Assembly (NCBI GenBank): GCA_030263385.1
Contig: SZOX01000020.1
Span: 1-64,000 of the forward strand
DNA from: Zeimonas sp003577305
Lineage (GTDB): Bacteria > Pseudomonadota > Gammaproteobacteria > Burkholderiales > Burkholderiaceae_E
DNA: 64,000 bases
Reading direction: 5' to 3'
A model generated the notes under the pieces. That model was not told where the DNA came from. It made no database searches and saw nothing but the letters and a program-made list of their open reading frames with translations. Shown piece by piece: positions 26,790 through 35,750 of the stretch (positions within the stretch are counted from its first letter, which is position 1; the number at the start of each line of letters is the position of its first letter). A program made the translations under genes and the position numbers.

Positions 26790-27634
26790 CGAAACCTTCC
26801 GATCCCGCCCTGAGCTTCGAGTTCTTTCCGCCCAACACGCCCGAGGGCGCCGCCCGGCTGCGCGAGGTGCGCGCGCGACTGGCCGCGTTCGCGCCCGAGT
26901 TCCTGAGCGTCACCTATGGCGCCGGCGGCGCCACGCGCGACAAGACGCTCGCCACCGTGCTCGAGATCCTGGCGGAGAAACACACCGTGGCACCGCACCT
27001 GTCGTGCGTCGGCGCCACGCGCGAGTCGGTGCGCGAACTGCTCGCGCTGTATCGCGGGCACGGCATCCGGCGGCTGGTCGCACTGCGCGGCGACGTGCCC
27101 TCCGGCATGCGCGAACCGGGCGATTTTCGCCACGCGAGCGACCTGGTCGCGTTCGTGCGCGCCGAAACCGCCGACTGGTTCCACCTGGAGGTCGCCGCAT
27201 ATCCCGAGATGCACCCGCAGGCGCGCAGCCCGCGCGACGACCTCGAGGCCTTCGCGGTGAAGGTGCGCGCCGGCGCCGACTCGGCGATCACGCAGTACTT
27301 CTTCAACGCCGACGCGTACCTGCGCTTTCGCGACGACGCGCGCCGGATCGGCATCGACGTACCGATCGTTCCGGGCATCATGCCGATCGCCAACTTCACC
27401 CAGCTCGCGCGCTTCTCCGACGCCTGCGGCGCCGAGATTCCGCGCTGGATCCGGCTGCGGCTCGCTTCCTTCGGCGACGACATCGAGGCGATCCGCGAGT
27501 TCGGCGTCGAAGTGGTGGCCGCGATGTGCCGGCGCCTGCTCGCCGAGGGCGTGCCGGGGCTGCACTTCTACACGCTGAACCAGAGCGCGGCCGCCGTCCG
27601 GGTGCTCGAAGCGATCGGGCTCGCACGCGGCTAG
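26786..27634 (+). CDS. metF: Methylenetetrahydrofolate reductase MetF
   Basis: A FAD enzyme of 282 residues that reduces 5,10-methylene-THF to 5-methyl-THF, the methyl donor for methionine synthesis. The opening ALSFEFFPPNTPEG contains the catalytic Glu. SVTYGAGGATRDKT, HLSCVGATRESV, ALRGDVPSG and the C-terminal LHFYTLNQSAAAVRVL follow the family. ATG 26786 overlaps the tlyA stop (ATGA) and gives the normal N-terminus; GTG 26774 is an alternative. It closes the ahcY-tlyA-metF operon. Confidence 0.96.
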   Translation: MTKPSDPALSFEFFPPNTPEGAARLREVRARLAAFAPEFLSVTYGAGGATRDKTLATVLEILAEKHTVAPHLSCVGATRESVRELLALYRGHGIRRLVALRGDVPSGMREPGDFRHASDLVAFVRAETADWFHLEVAAYPEMHPQARSPRDDLEAFAVKVRAGADSAITQYFFNADAYLRFRDDARRIGIDVPIVPGIMPIANFTQLARFSDACGAEIPRWIRLRLASFGDDIEAIREFGVEVVAAMCRRLLAEGVPGLHFYTLNQSAAAVRVLEAIGLARG

Positions 27635-27677
27635 GCAGCGCGGCTGCCCGCCATGACGCGGGCAACCATGGCTGCCC
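27634..27677 (+). terminator. Two tandem hairpins directly after metF
   Basis: GGCAGC/GCTGCC (27634-27639 with 27643-27648) touches the metF stop. GGGCA...TGCCC (27660-27664 with 27673-27677, with inner CCA/TGG pairing) follows. No T-run is present. This is a plausible end for the ahcY-tlyA-metF transcript, but weakly supported. The rest of the gap to 27857 shows nothing else. Confidence 0.3.
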
Positions 27678-27857
27678 GGAGCGGCGGGCGGCAGGGCGCC
27701 GCCGATGGCGATCCGCTGTCCGCTCGTCGGCTGCTGTTGCCGTGGCCGCTAAGCGCACGGCCCCCGCGTTGGTCGGGCGGGGCGAGCGTGGCTACCATGA
27801 ATCCGGTCCCCGAACCCGATTCGCGCATGCCTGCCGGCATGCCCGACGCTCACCGAG

Positions 27858-29441
27858 ATGCCAGCCAGCCCGCAGTCTTCCGGCGCCGTTCCGGCCACGC
27901 GCTACCAGATTCCGGCCGACAGCCTGCAGCGCGGCATGTACGTGGCAGAGCTCGATCGGCCCTGGCTCGACACGCCGTTCCTGCTGCAGGGTTTTCGCGT
28001 GGACAGCCAGATCGAACTGGACACGCTGCGCCGCTATTGCCGCTACGTCTACGTCGATCCGGAACTCTCGGACGTCGGCCTCGCCGAGGCGATCCGCAAC
28101 GCGGAACTGAGCGACCATCCGTTCGAGCCGCCGTCGGAGGCCAGCGCGGACGGCCCGCTGCGCTTCGACACCGTGCTCGACGCGCGCAGCCGGCGCCAGG
28201 AACTGCCGCCGCGCCCGGTGCGCATCCGCTCGGACCTGAAGATCAGCAACCGGACCCGCGAGCGCTTCCGCCAGTTCATCAAGGCGACCGCGGTGGCCGA
28301 CGACGCGGCGGGCACGCGCTCGTCGCGGCTCGGGCGTGCGTTCGGCTGGCTGCGCACCCTGCTGGGCGACGACGCGATTCCCGACGACACGCACGCCTCG
28401 CTCGCGCAGGTGCGCGAGGCAATCCGCGCGCAACTCGCCCCGGAAGCGCGGCTGCGCCGCTACGTCGACCGCGCTGCGGTCGCCGACGAACTGCCGCGCG
28501 CACGCCAGGCCTGGGCCAGCGCGTCGCGCCAGCTGCGGGCGATCGCCGCCTGCGTGCGCGAACGCCGCGCTCCCGACACGATCGAGTTCGGGCGCGCGAT
28601 CGACGAGGTGGTCGACAGCATGATCGACAACCCCGACGCGCTGATGTGGGTGGCGCGGCTCGACGAGGACGAGCGCGATGCGAGCTCGCACGGACTGAAG
28701 GTCGCGCTGTACCTGGTCGCGCTCGGGCGCCACCTCGGGCTGCCGCGCCGCGAACTCGCCCATCTGGCCGCGATCGGCATGCTCGCCGACGTCGGCAAGG
28801 CGCTGCTGCCGCAGGCGCTGCTCGACAAGCCCGGCATGCTCACGCCGGCCGAGCACAACGTGATCAAGGAACACGTGCGCCTCGGCCTCGAGGCGCTGCG
28901 CCGCGACATGCGCCTGCCGCGCGCGGTCGAGGCAGGCATCGCGCAACACCACGAGCGGCTCGACGGCACCGGCTACCCCAAGGGGCTCAGGGGCGACGAG
29001 ATCGGCATCCACGGTCGCATGGCTGCGATCGCCGACAGCTTCGCCGCGCTGGTGGCGATCCGCGCCTACGCGAACGCGTCGGCGCCGCAGGATGCGCTGA
29101 TGAACCTCTACGAGTGGGCCGGCAGTTCGTTCGACGAAGCACTGGTCGAGCAGTTCGTCCAGGCGGTCGGACTGTTCCCGGTGGGCAGCCTGGTCGAACT
29201 GTCCACCGGCGAAGTGGCGGTCGTGCTCGCCCACAATCGGGTGCATCGCCTCGAACCACGGGTGATGGTGCTCACCGGCCCCGACAAGGCGCCGATCGTC
29301 GCGCCGTTCGAGCGCGACCTGCTGGCGACGGCGAAGGATCGCGAGTACGGCCAGGTGCGCATCGTGCGCGGGCTGGCCGACGGCGCGTACGGCCTGAGGC
29401 CCGCCACGCAACTGGGCGACGCGACACTCACTGGCGCGTGA
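27858..29441 (+). CDS. Degenerate HD-GYP domain protein 2 (HD changed to AD), paralogue of the 22705 gene
   Basis: A cytoplasmic protein of 527 residues with the same layout as the 22705 gene. The DUF3391-like N-terminus reads LQRGMYVAELDRPWLDTPFL (about 23-42), a charged middle follows, and then the HD-GYP domain. Again the HD is AD (Ala310-Asp311 in MLADVGKALLP), while HHERLDGTGYPKGLRG and GRMAAIADSFAALVAIRAY are intact. A shared C-terminal tail (VEQFVQAVGLFPVGSLVELSTGE) follows. The ends of the two proteins agree closely, so they are paralogues flanking the ahcY operon. The 3' end overlaps the convergent cyclo-ligase gene by 14 bp. Confidence 0.85.
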   Translation: MPASPQSSGAVPATRYQIPADSLQRGMYVAELDRPWLDTPFLLQGFRVDSQIELDTLRRYCRYVYVDPELSDVGLAEAIRNAELSDHPFEPPSEASADGPLRFDTVLDARSRRQELPPRPVRIRSDLKISNRTRERFRQFIKATAVADDAAGTRSSRLGRAFGWLRTLLGDDAIPDDTHASLAQVREAIRAQLAPEARLRRYVDRAAVADELPRARQAWASASRQLRAIAACVRERRAPDTIEFGRAIDEVVDSMIDNPDALMWVARLDEDERDASSHGLKVALYLVALGRHLGLPRRELAHLAAIGMLADVGKALLPQALLDKPGMLTPAEHNVIKEHVRLGLEALRRDMRLPRAVEAGIAQHHERLDGTGYPKGLRGDEIGIHGRMAAIADSFAALVAIRAYANASAPQDALMNLYEWAGSSFDEALVEQFVQAVGLFPVGSLVELSTGEVAVVLAHNRVHRLEPRVMVLTGPDKAPIVAPFERDLLATAKDREYGQVRIVRGLADGAYGLRPATQLGDATLTGA

Positions 29442-30054
29442 TCGTGCGCGTCTCGGTGACGATCGCCGTCATCGGCCGATCGTGGCCGGCCGCCTCGAAG
29501 CCCGGGAGCTCGCAGCCATCGTAGGCGACGCCGATTGCCGGCAACGCGCGCGCGGCCAGCGTGCGGTCGTAATGGCCGCCCCCGTAACCGAGCCGATAGC
29601 CGCGCAGGTCGAACCCCACGCACGGCACGATGAGCAGCGTGGGCGCGAGCAGCACGAACGGCTCGGGCAGTGCGATGCCGAAGGCCGCCGGGCGCATCGT
29701 CGCCGCCGGCGTCCAGCACCCGTATTCGAGCGCGCCGTCGCCGGCGGCCACGCGCGGCAGCGCGATTGCGTGTCCGGCACGATGCCAGCCGGCCATCGAT
29801 TCGCGCAGGTCGGGTTCGCCGCGCACCGGCCAGTACGCGCCGAGCACCACGCGCTCGGCGGCAGGACGCGCGGAGAACCACGCCTGGAGCCACGCTTCGA
29901 GCCGGGCCGCGATCGCCGCATCGGCCGCGCGGCGCACCGGCGCGTCCATCGATCGGCGCCACGCGATCAGCGTGTTGCGCGCAGCGCGACGCTCGGATTC
30001 GTCGCCGATGCTGCGTGTTATGCTCGCCTCAGGGTTTCGGGTCGTGTCGTTCAT
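29428..30054 (-). CDS. 5-formyltetrahydrofolate cyclo-ligase (YgfA/MTHFS)
   Basis: Converts 5-formyl-THF to 5,10-methenyl-THF with ATP. The product is 208 residues from ATG 30054; the frame is open to 30111, but that would add an unconserved leader. Family marks are the basic N-terminal segment (RRAARNTLIAWRR), LLAPTLLIVPCVGFDLRGYR and the signature RLGYGGGHYDRTLA. It is divergent from the lytic transglycosylase gene, with 48 bp between starts. Confidence 0.93.
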   Translation of the reverse strand: MNDTTRNPEASITRSIGDESERRAARNTLIAWRRSMDAPVRRAADAAIAARLEAWLQAWFSARPAAERVVLGAYWPVRGEPDLRESMAGWHRAGHAIALPRVAAGDGALEYGCWTPAATMRPAAFGIALPEPFVLLAPTLLIVPCVGFDLRGYRLGYGGGHYDRTLAARALPAIGVAYDGCELPGFEAAGHDRPMTAIVTETRTITRQ

Positions 30055-30102
30055 GCAGCGTTCGCTGCGACGATGCCTGAAGTGCGTAGTGAGTCGTCGG
30101 CG

Positions 30103-32064
30103 ATGAAACACCGTATCGCGCTAGCCGCGATTGTAGGGCTGATCGGCGCGTGCACGCTGGCGCCGGTGCAGGCCAGCAAGCGCCCGGCGGCGCGCGTTGC
30201 CGCAACGATGAGCGCCGACGAAGCGCTGGTCGCGGCGCGCGAGGCTTTCGTGCGCAACGACCTCCCCCGTTTCGCGGCCGCAGCCGCGCAGGCCGACGGC
30301 CACCCGCTTGCCGAGTATCTCGGGTTCTGGCGGCTTCACCTGCAGCTGCAGGCGCCGCTCGCCGAAGCGACGCCCGGTGCGTCCGACGCCGCGATCCGCC
30401 GTTTCATCGATCGACATGCCGGCACGCTCGTGGCCGACCTGATGCGTCGCGACTGGCTGCTCGACCTCGGCCGCCGCGGCCAGTGGAGCGAGTTCGACCG
30501 CGAATACGCGAAGTGGGTGCTGCGCGACGACGACGAAGTCCACTGCCTGGCGTCGCTCGGGCACCTGCAGCGCGGCGAGCCGGCGCCCGATGCGCGCGAA
30601 CTCGTGTTCTCGGTGCGTCGCCTCGGCGACGGCTGCGGCGCGCTGTTCGACGCCATGGCGACTTCGGGCGCGCTGCAGCCCGCCGACCTGCGTGCCCGGC
30701 TGCGCGTGGCAATCGAAACCAACGGAGCAGAAACCATCCGGCGCACGGCTGCGGCATCGGGCCTCGCCAGCGCCGCGGTCGAGACCGCGCTGTCGAAGCC
30801 CTCGCGCGCGCTCGCGCAGGCTCCCGACAGCGAAATCGCACTGATCGCGCTCAGCCGGCTGGCGCGCAACGACCCGGCCGCCGCTGCACAGAAACTGCAG
30901 GCCGGCGTGGCCGCGCTGCGCGGCGAAGACCTCGATTTCGCCTGGTCGCAGGTCGCAGCGGCCGGCATGCGGCGCCTCGCCCCCGAGTCGCTCGACTGGA
31001 CGCGGCTGGCACTGAACGCGCCGGCCACCGACGAGACCTGGGCATGGCTCGCGCGCGCCGCACTGCGCGCGCAAGACTGGAGCACGCTGCGCGCGGTGGT
31101 CGGACGCATGTCCGAAGCCGGCCGGCGCGATCCGGCCTGGATCTACTGGACCGCGCGCGCCATGCGCGAAGCCGGCGAATCGGCCGGCGCCGAAGCGCTG
31201 CTGCGCACGCTGGCCGGCAACTTCGGTTTCTACGGACAGCTCGCCGCCGAGGATCTCGGCCGGCTCACCACCACGCCGCCGCGCGCGGCCGCGCCCACCG
31301 AGGCCGAACTCGCCGAGCCGGCACGCAATGCCGGCTTCGCCCGCGCGCTCGAGTTCTACCGGCTCGGACTGCGGTTCGAGGGCAATCGCGAATGGAATTT
31401 CCAGCTGCGCGGCATGAACGATCGCCAGCTGCTCGCGGCAGCCGCATGGGCCTGCCAGCGCGAGGTGCTCGATCGCTGCGTCAACACCGCCGACCGCACC
31501 GCGGCCGAACACGATTTCCGGCTGCGCTTCGTCTCGCCGTTCCTCGACGAGCTCGAACCGGTGGCAGCCGAGCGCGGGCTCGACCCGGCCTGGATCTACG
31601 GGCTGATCCGCCAGGAATCGCGCTTCGTCATGGATGCCCGTTCCTGGGCGGGCGCGCAGGGCCTGATGCAGATCATGCCCGCGACCGCGCGCTGGATCGC
31701 GCGCAAGCTCGGCGAGCGCGACTTCCGCGTCCAGCAGTTGCACGACCTGTCCACCAACCTGCGCTTCGGCACTTTCTACCTGCGCAGCGTGCTCGATGAC
31801 CTCGAAGGCTCGCCGGTGCTCGCGTCGGCCGCCTACAACGCCGGTCCGGGGCGGCCGCGCAACTGGCGCTCGACGCTGCCGCACCCGGTCGAGGGAGCGA
31901 TCTTCGCCGAGATCATCCCGTTCAACGAAACGCGCGACTACGTGAAGAAGGTGCTGTCGAACGCGGTTTTCTACGCGGCGCTGTTCTCGGGCGAACCGCA
32001 GTCGCTGAAGGCGCGGCTGGGCCGCATCACCCCGCAACCCGCCTCGCCCAGCGAGCTTCCCTGA
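30103..32064 (+). CDS. Soluble lytic murein transglycosylase (Slt70 family)
   Basis: A periplasmic muramidase of 653 residues that cleaves peptidoglycan to 1,6-anhydro-muropeptides. The signal peptide is residues 1 to about 25 (MKHRIALAAIVGLIGACTLA), and the Cys could be lipidated. A long alpha-superhelical U-domain follows. The C-terminal goose-lysozyme-like domain has the catalytic Glu in IRQESRFVMDARS, then AQGLMQIMPATARWIAR and ASAAYNAGPGRPRNWR. The real start is ATG 30103; the frame upstream is a shadow of the divergent cyclo-ligase. Confidence 0.94.
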   Translation: MKHRIALAAIVGLIGACTLAPVQASKRPAARVAATMSADEALVAAREAFVRNDLPRFAAAAAQADGHPLAEYLGFWRLHLQLQAPLAEATPGASDAAIRRFIDRHAGTLVADLMRRDWLLDLGRRGQWSEFDREYAKWVLRDDDEVHCLASLGHLQRGEPAPDARELVFSVRRLGDGCGALFDAMATSGALQPADLRARLRVAIETNGAETIRRTAAASGLASAAVETALSKPSRALAQAPDSEIALIALSRLARNDPAAAAQKLQAGVAALRGEDLDFAWSQVAAAGMRRLAPESLDWTRLALNAPATDETWAWLARAALRAQDWSTLRAVVGRMSEAGRRDPAWIYWTARAMREAGESAGAEALLRTLAGNFGFYGQLAAEDLGRLTTTPPRAAAPTEAELAEPARNAGFARALEFYRLGLRFEGNREWNFQLRGMNDRQLLAAAAWACQREVLDRCVNTADRTAAEHDFRLRFVSPFLDELEPVAAERGLDPAWIYGLIRQESRFVMDARSWAGAQGLMQIMPATARWIARKLGERDFRVQQLHDLSTNLRFGTFYLRSVLDDLEGSPVLASAAYNAGPGRPRNWRSTLPHPVEGAIFAEIIPFNETRDYVKKVLSNAVFYAALFSGEPQSLKARLGRITPQPASPSELP

Positions 32065-32076
32065 CCGCGCACCTGC

Positions 32077-33042
32077 ATGGCCCATGCGCGCATCCTGCTG
32101 ATCGGCGGCTCCGGCTTCATCGGCACGCAACTCGCCGCCCGCCTGGCCGCCGCCGGCAAGCGGGTGACGGTGCCCACCCGCCGCCACGAACGCGCCCGGC
32201 ACCTGCTGCCGCTGCCCACGGTCGACGTGGTCGAGGCCGACGTGCACGACGAAGCGCAGTTGCGCCAACTGGTGGCGCAGGCCGACGCGGTCGTCAACCT
32301 GGCCGGCATCCTGCACGACCGCCGCGGTTCGCCCTGGGGCCCCGGGTTCGACGCCGCGCACGTGCGCCTGCCGGCGAAGATCGCTGCCGCCTGCGGGCAC
32401 TGCGGCGTGCGCCGGCTGCTGCACATGTCGGCGCTCGGGGCGCGCGAAAGCGGCGAACAGTCGCTGCCGTCGATGTACCTGCGCTCGAAGGCCGCCGGAG
32501 AACGCGCGGTGCGCGAAGGTGCTGCCCCCGACTGGACGATCTTCCGGCCCTCGGTCGTGTTCGGACCCGGCGACCGCTTCCTGAACCTGTTCGCGCAGCT
32601 GCAGGCCTGGCTGCCGGCAATCCCGCTCGGGCGCGCCGAGGCACGCTTGCAGCCGGTGTTCGTCGGCGACGTCGCGCAGGCGTTCGTCAACGCGCTCGAC
32701 CTGCCGGCCACGCATCGCGGCTGCTACGAACTCGCCGGTCCCGAGGTCTTCACGCTGCGCGAACTGGTCGCGCTCGCCGGCCGGCATTGCGGCCACCGGC
32801 GCCCGATCATCGCGCTGCCCGACGCACCGGCGCGCCTGCAGGCGGCGCTGCTCGAGTTCGCACCCGGGCCCACGCTGATGTCGCGCGACAACTTCGACTC
32901 GATGGCGATCGACAACGTCGCCAGCGGCCTGGTCGCGCCCGAGCTCGGGCTGGCGCTCACGCCGCTGGGCGCGATCGCGCCGTCGTACCTGCGCCGCGGA
33001 CCGGCCCGCCTCGGCATCGAGCGCATGCGCGCGCGTCGCTGA
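32077..33042 (+). CDS. NAD(P)-binding epimerase-like protein (complex I NDUFA9 type)
   Basis: An atypical short-chain dehydrogenase of 321 residues. It has the Rossmann start ILLIGGSGFIGTQLAARLAA, NLAGILHDRR, LLHMSALGARES and a catalytic-like YLRSKAAGE (YxxxK as SMYLRSKAAGE). This group is annotated as complex I NDUFA9-subunit family in bacteria; the true substrate is unknown. It lies 12 bp after slt and 35 bp before cca, in the same direction. Confidence 0.85.
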   Translation: MAHARILLIGGSGFIGTQLAARLAAAGKRVTVPTRRHERARHLLPLPTVDVVEADVHDEAQLRQLVAQADAVVNLAGILHDRRGSPWGPGFDAAHVRLPAKIAAACGHCGVRRLLHMSALGARESGEQSLPSMYLRSKAAGERAVREGAAPDWTIFRPSVVFGPGDRFLNLFAQLQAWLPAIPLGRAEARLQPVFVGDVAQAFVNALDLPATHRGCYELAGPEVFTLRELVALAGRHCGHRRPIIALPDAPARLQAALLEFAPGPTLMSRDNFDSMAIDNVASGLVAPELGLALTPLGAIAPSYLRRGPARLGIERMRARR

Positions 33043-33077
33043 GTCGCGCAGCCCTTGCGCACGCGGCCCGCCGCCCG

Positions 33078-34322
33078 ATGAAGATCTACTGCGTCGGCGG
33101 CGCGGTGCGCGACGAGCTGCTCGGGCTGCCGGTGAAAGACCACGACTGGGTCGTCGTGGGTGCCACGCCCGAAATGCTGATCGAGCGCGGCTTCCAGCCG
33201 GTCGGCCGCGACTTCCCGGTGTTCCTGCACCCGCAGACGCACGAGGAATACGCGCTCGCGCGCACCGAGCGCAAGACCGCACCCGGCTATCGCGGCTTCG
33301 CGGTGCACTACGCGCCCGACGTCACTCTCGAAGACGACCTGCTGCGCCGCGACCTCACGATCAACGCGATGGCGCGCGACGCCGACGGCGCGCTGATCGA
33401 CCCCCACGGCGGGCTCGCCGACCTGCGCGCCGGCATCCTGCGCCACGTCGGCCCCGCGTTCGCCGAAGATCCGGTGCGCATCCTGCGCGTGGCGCGCTTC
33501 GCGGCACGCTTCGACCGCTTCGCCGTGGCCCCGCAGACGATGACGCTGATGCGACGCATGGTCGGGCACGGCGAGGTCGACGCGCTGGTTCCCGAGCGCG
33601 TCTGGCAGGAACTGTCGCGCGGGCTCATGGAGCGGCATCCGTCGCGGATGTTCGCGGTGCTGCGCGACTGCGGCGCGCTGGCGCGCATCGTTCCGGAAGT
33701 CGACCGCCTGTGGGGCGTGCCGCAGCCGCCCGAGCACCACCCGGAGATCGACACCGGCGTGCACGTGATGATGGCGATCGACCATGCCGCGGCCACCGGA
33801 GCACGGCTGGCGGTGCGCTTCGCGACGCTGCTGCACGACGTCGGCAAGGGCACGACGCCGCGCGAGCAGTGGCCGCATCACCCCGGGCACGAAAAGCGCT
33901 CGGCGCCGCTGGTCGACGCAGTGTGCGAGCGGCTGCGCGTGCCGGTGGAGTGTCGCGACCTGGCGCTGCTGGTCGCGCGCGAACACGAACTGATGCACCG
34001 CGCGCTCGAGCTGCGTGCGGGCACCCTCACCCGGCTGCTCGAGCGGCTCGACGTGCTGCGCAGGCCGCAGCGGCTCGACGACCTGATCGCGGCCTGCGAG
34101 TGCGACTGGCGCGGCCGGCTCGGCTTCGGCGAGCGTGCGTGGCCACAGGCCGAACGCCTGCGCCTGGCCGCGCAGGCGATGCGCGCGGTCGACGCCGGCG
34201 CGATCGCTGCCGCGCACGCCGGCTCCACCGCCGGCCTGCGCGAGGCGATCCACGCCGCGCGCGTCGCCGCGGTGGCGGCGGCAATCGCGGCTGCGCGCCG
34301 CGGCAGCGGCCGAGGCCGGTAA
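33078..34322 (+). CDS. cca: CCA-adding tRNA nucleotidyltransferase with HD domain
   Basis: Builds or repairs the 3' CCA of tRNAs. The 414-residue class II nucleotidyltransferase has YCVGGAVRDELLGLPVKDHDW, the basic flexible segment EDDLLRRDLTINAMA, EDPVRILRVARFAARF, and a C-terminal HD domain with LLHDVGKG. Length and the HD domain match the multifunctional type (with 2',3'-cyclic phosphodiesterase/phosphatase activity) of gamma- and betaproteobacteria. ATG 33078 is the start; the open frame upstream is a shadow. Confidence 0.95.
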   Translation: MKIYCVGGAVRDELLGLPVKDHDWVVVGATPEMLIERGFQPVGRDFPVFLHPQTHEEYALARTERKTAPGYRGFAVHYAPDVTLEDDLLRRDLTINAMARDADGALIDPHGGLADLRAGILRHVGPAFAEDPVRILRVARFAARFDRFAVAPQTMTLMRRMVGHGEVDALVPERVWQELSRGLMERHPSRMFAVLRDCGALARIVPEVDRLWGVPQPPEHHPEIDTGVHVMMAIDHAAATGARLAVRFATLLHDVGKGTTPREQWPHHPGHEKRSAPLVDAVCERLRVPVECRDLALLVAREHELMHRALELRAGTLTRLLERLDVLRRPQRLDDLIAACECDWRGRLGFGERAWPQAERLRLAAQAMRAVDAGAIAAAHAGSTAGLREAIHAARVAAVAAAIAAARRGSGRGR

Positions 34323-34323
34323 T

Positions 34324-34518
34324 TCAGAGCAGCTTCGCGATCAGCGCCGCCAGCAGCGACAGCAGCACGGTCGAGGCCAGCGGGATCGACCAGTCGCGCC
34401 CGAAGGCGCGAAACGCCAGGTCGCCGGGCAGCCGCCCGATGCCGAAGCGGCGCAGCAGCGGCATCAGCCCCGAGAACAGCAGCAGCGCGAGCACCACCAC
34501 CAGCAGCCACTTGAACAT
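34324..34518 (-). CDS. DUF2905 small membrane protein
   Basis: A 64-residue protein with two hydrophobic helices (residues about 3-20 and 46-64) around the conserved loop RRFGIGRLPGDLAFRAFGRDWSI, which carries the family's GRLPGD motif. The function is unknown. It converges with cca (1-bp gap) and follows the methyltransferase gene by 9 bp. Confidence 0.85.
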   Translation of the reverse strand: MFKWLLVVVLALLLFSGLMPLLRRFGIGRLPGDLAFRAFGRDWSIPLASTVLLSLLAALIAKLL

Positions 34519-34527
34519 CGCGGCCTC

Positions 34528-35721
34528 TCAGGCGAGCGCGCCGCGCCGGTCGCGCGTGGCGAAGCCCGGCGCGTCGTCGGGCACGTCGCGGCCGAAGGCG
34601 ATCGCCTTGAACAGCTCGCCCATCTCCGCTTCCGACAGCAGCATCTGCGCCGCCTGCGCCTGCTTCGTCCACAGGCGGGCGTCGTCGCGCGGCAACTCCG
34701 CCAGGCGATCGAGCAGCCCGCAGTCGAGCAGGAAGCGCGCCTGCGAGTTGTAGCCGAGCGGCTGCAGCCCGGCTGCGCGCGCCGCGCGGCTCACCGCGGT
34801 GAAGTCGACGTGCGCGGTGATGTCCTGCAGGCCCGGCCAGACGAACGGGTCGTCGTGCACCCGATGCCGGTAGTGGCACTGCAGCGTGCCGGTGCTTCGG
34901 TGCGCGTGGTAGTACTCGGCGCGCGGAAAGCCGTAGTCGAGCAGCAGCATCGCGCCGCGGGCGAGCCGCCTGGCCACCGTGGCGACCCAGCCCTGCGCCT
35001 GCTCGCCGATCTCCGAGACGTAGTCGCCAACCGGCTCGTCGACTCCGGCCCAGGCTTCGCGCAGCACCGCCAGCACCCGGGCGGCGAAGGCGTCGTCGGC
35101 GGGCCAGTCGGCGAACCCGAAGCCGCCGCCCTGCGGCGCGCAGGCCACGCCGCGTTCGAACACTGCGCCCTCGCGCCAGCGAAACACGCGCACCGGCATC
35201 GCATCGAGCACTTCGTTGGCCACCACCACGCCCTCGATGCGCTCGGGCAGCGCGTCGAGCCACTCGACGCGGCCGGCGAGCGCCGGCGCGCGGGCGGCCA
35301 GCGTCTCGCGCTGGCGCGCGCGCAGCGGCGCCGAGAGCTCGACGATCGAGTAGCGCTCGGGCGCGCTGCCGAGTGCGTCGAGCGACTCGAGCAGTTGCGC
35401 GGCCAGCGCCCCCGAGCCGGCGCCGAACTCCACGACCGCCGCCGGCGCCGCGTCGAACCAGTGCGCGCACTGCGCCGCCAGGCACCGACCGAAGAGCGGC
35501 GACAGTTCGGGCGCGGTGACGAAGTCGCCGTCAGCGCCGAACTTGCGGCTGCCACTCGCGTAGTAGCCGAGCGCCGGCTCGTACAGCGCCATTGCCATGT
35601 ATCGATCGAAGCCGATCCAGCCGCCGGCCGCGCGAATCGCGTCGGCGATGCGCCCGCCCAGTTCGTGCGATGCCTGCGCGGCAGGCGCCGCCGGCGTCGG
35701 CAGGATGTCGGCAGCGCCCAC
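34528..35721 (-). CDS. Class I SAM-dependent methyltransferase, MidA/NDUFAF7 family
   Basis: A 397-residue protein. FDRYMAMALYEPALGYYASG and the SAM-binding VVEFGAGSGALAAQLLESL are followed by VVANEVLDAMPVRVF and LLLDYGFPRAEYYH, all typical of the MidA family (NDUFAF7 methylates an Arg of complex I in mitochondria). The bacterial target is not known. The frame is open to 36846, but GTG 35721, with AGGGGG upstream, gives the usual length. It follows the acyltransferase gene by 29 bp. Confidence 0.88.
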   Translation of the reverse strand: MGAADILPTPAAPAAQASHELGGRIADAIRAAGGWIGFDRYMAMALYEPALGYYASGSRKFGADGDFVTAPELSPLFGRCLAAQCAHWFDAAPAAVVEFGAGSGALAAQLLESLDALGSAPERYSIVELSAPLRARQRETLAARAPALAGRVEWLDALPERIEGVVVANEVLDAMPVRVFRWREGAVFERGVACAPQGGGFGFADWPADDAFAARVLAVLREAWAGVDEPVGDYVSEIGEQAQGWVATVARRLARGAMLLLDYGFPRAEYYHAHRSTGTLQCHYRHRVHDDPFVWPGLQDITAHVDFTAVSRAARAAGLQPLGYNSQARFLLDCGLLDRLAELPRDDARLWTKQAQAAQMLLSEAEMGELFKAIAFGRDVPDDAPGFATRDRRGALA

Positions 35722-35750
35722 GCCCCGAATCCCCCTGCGATGCGGCCGCG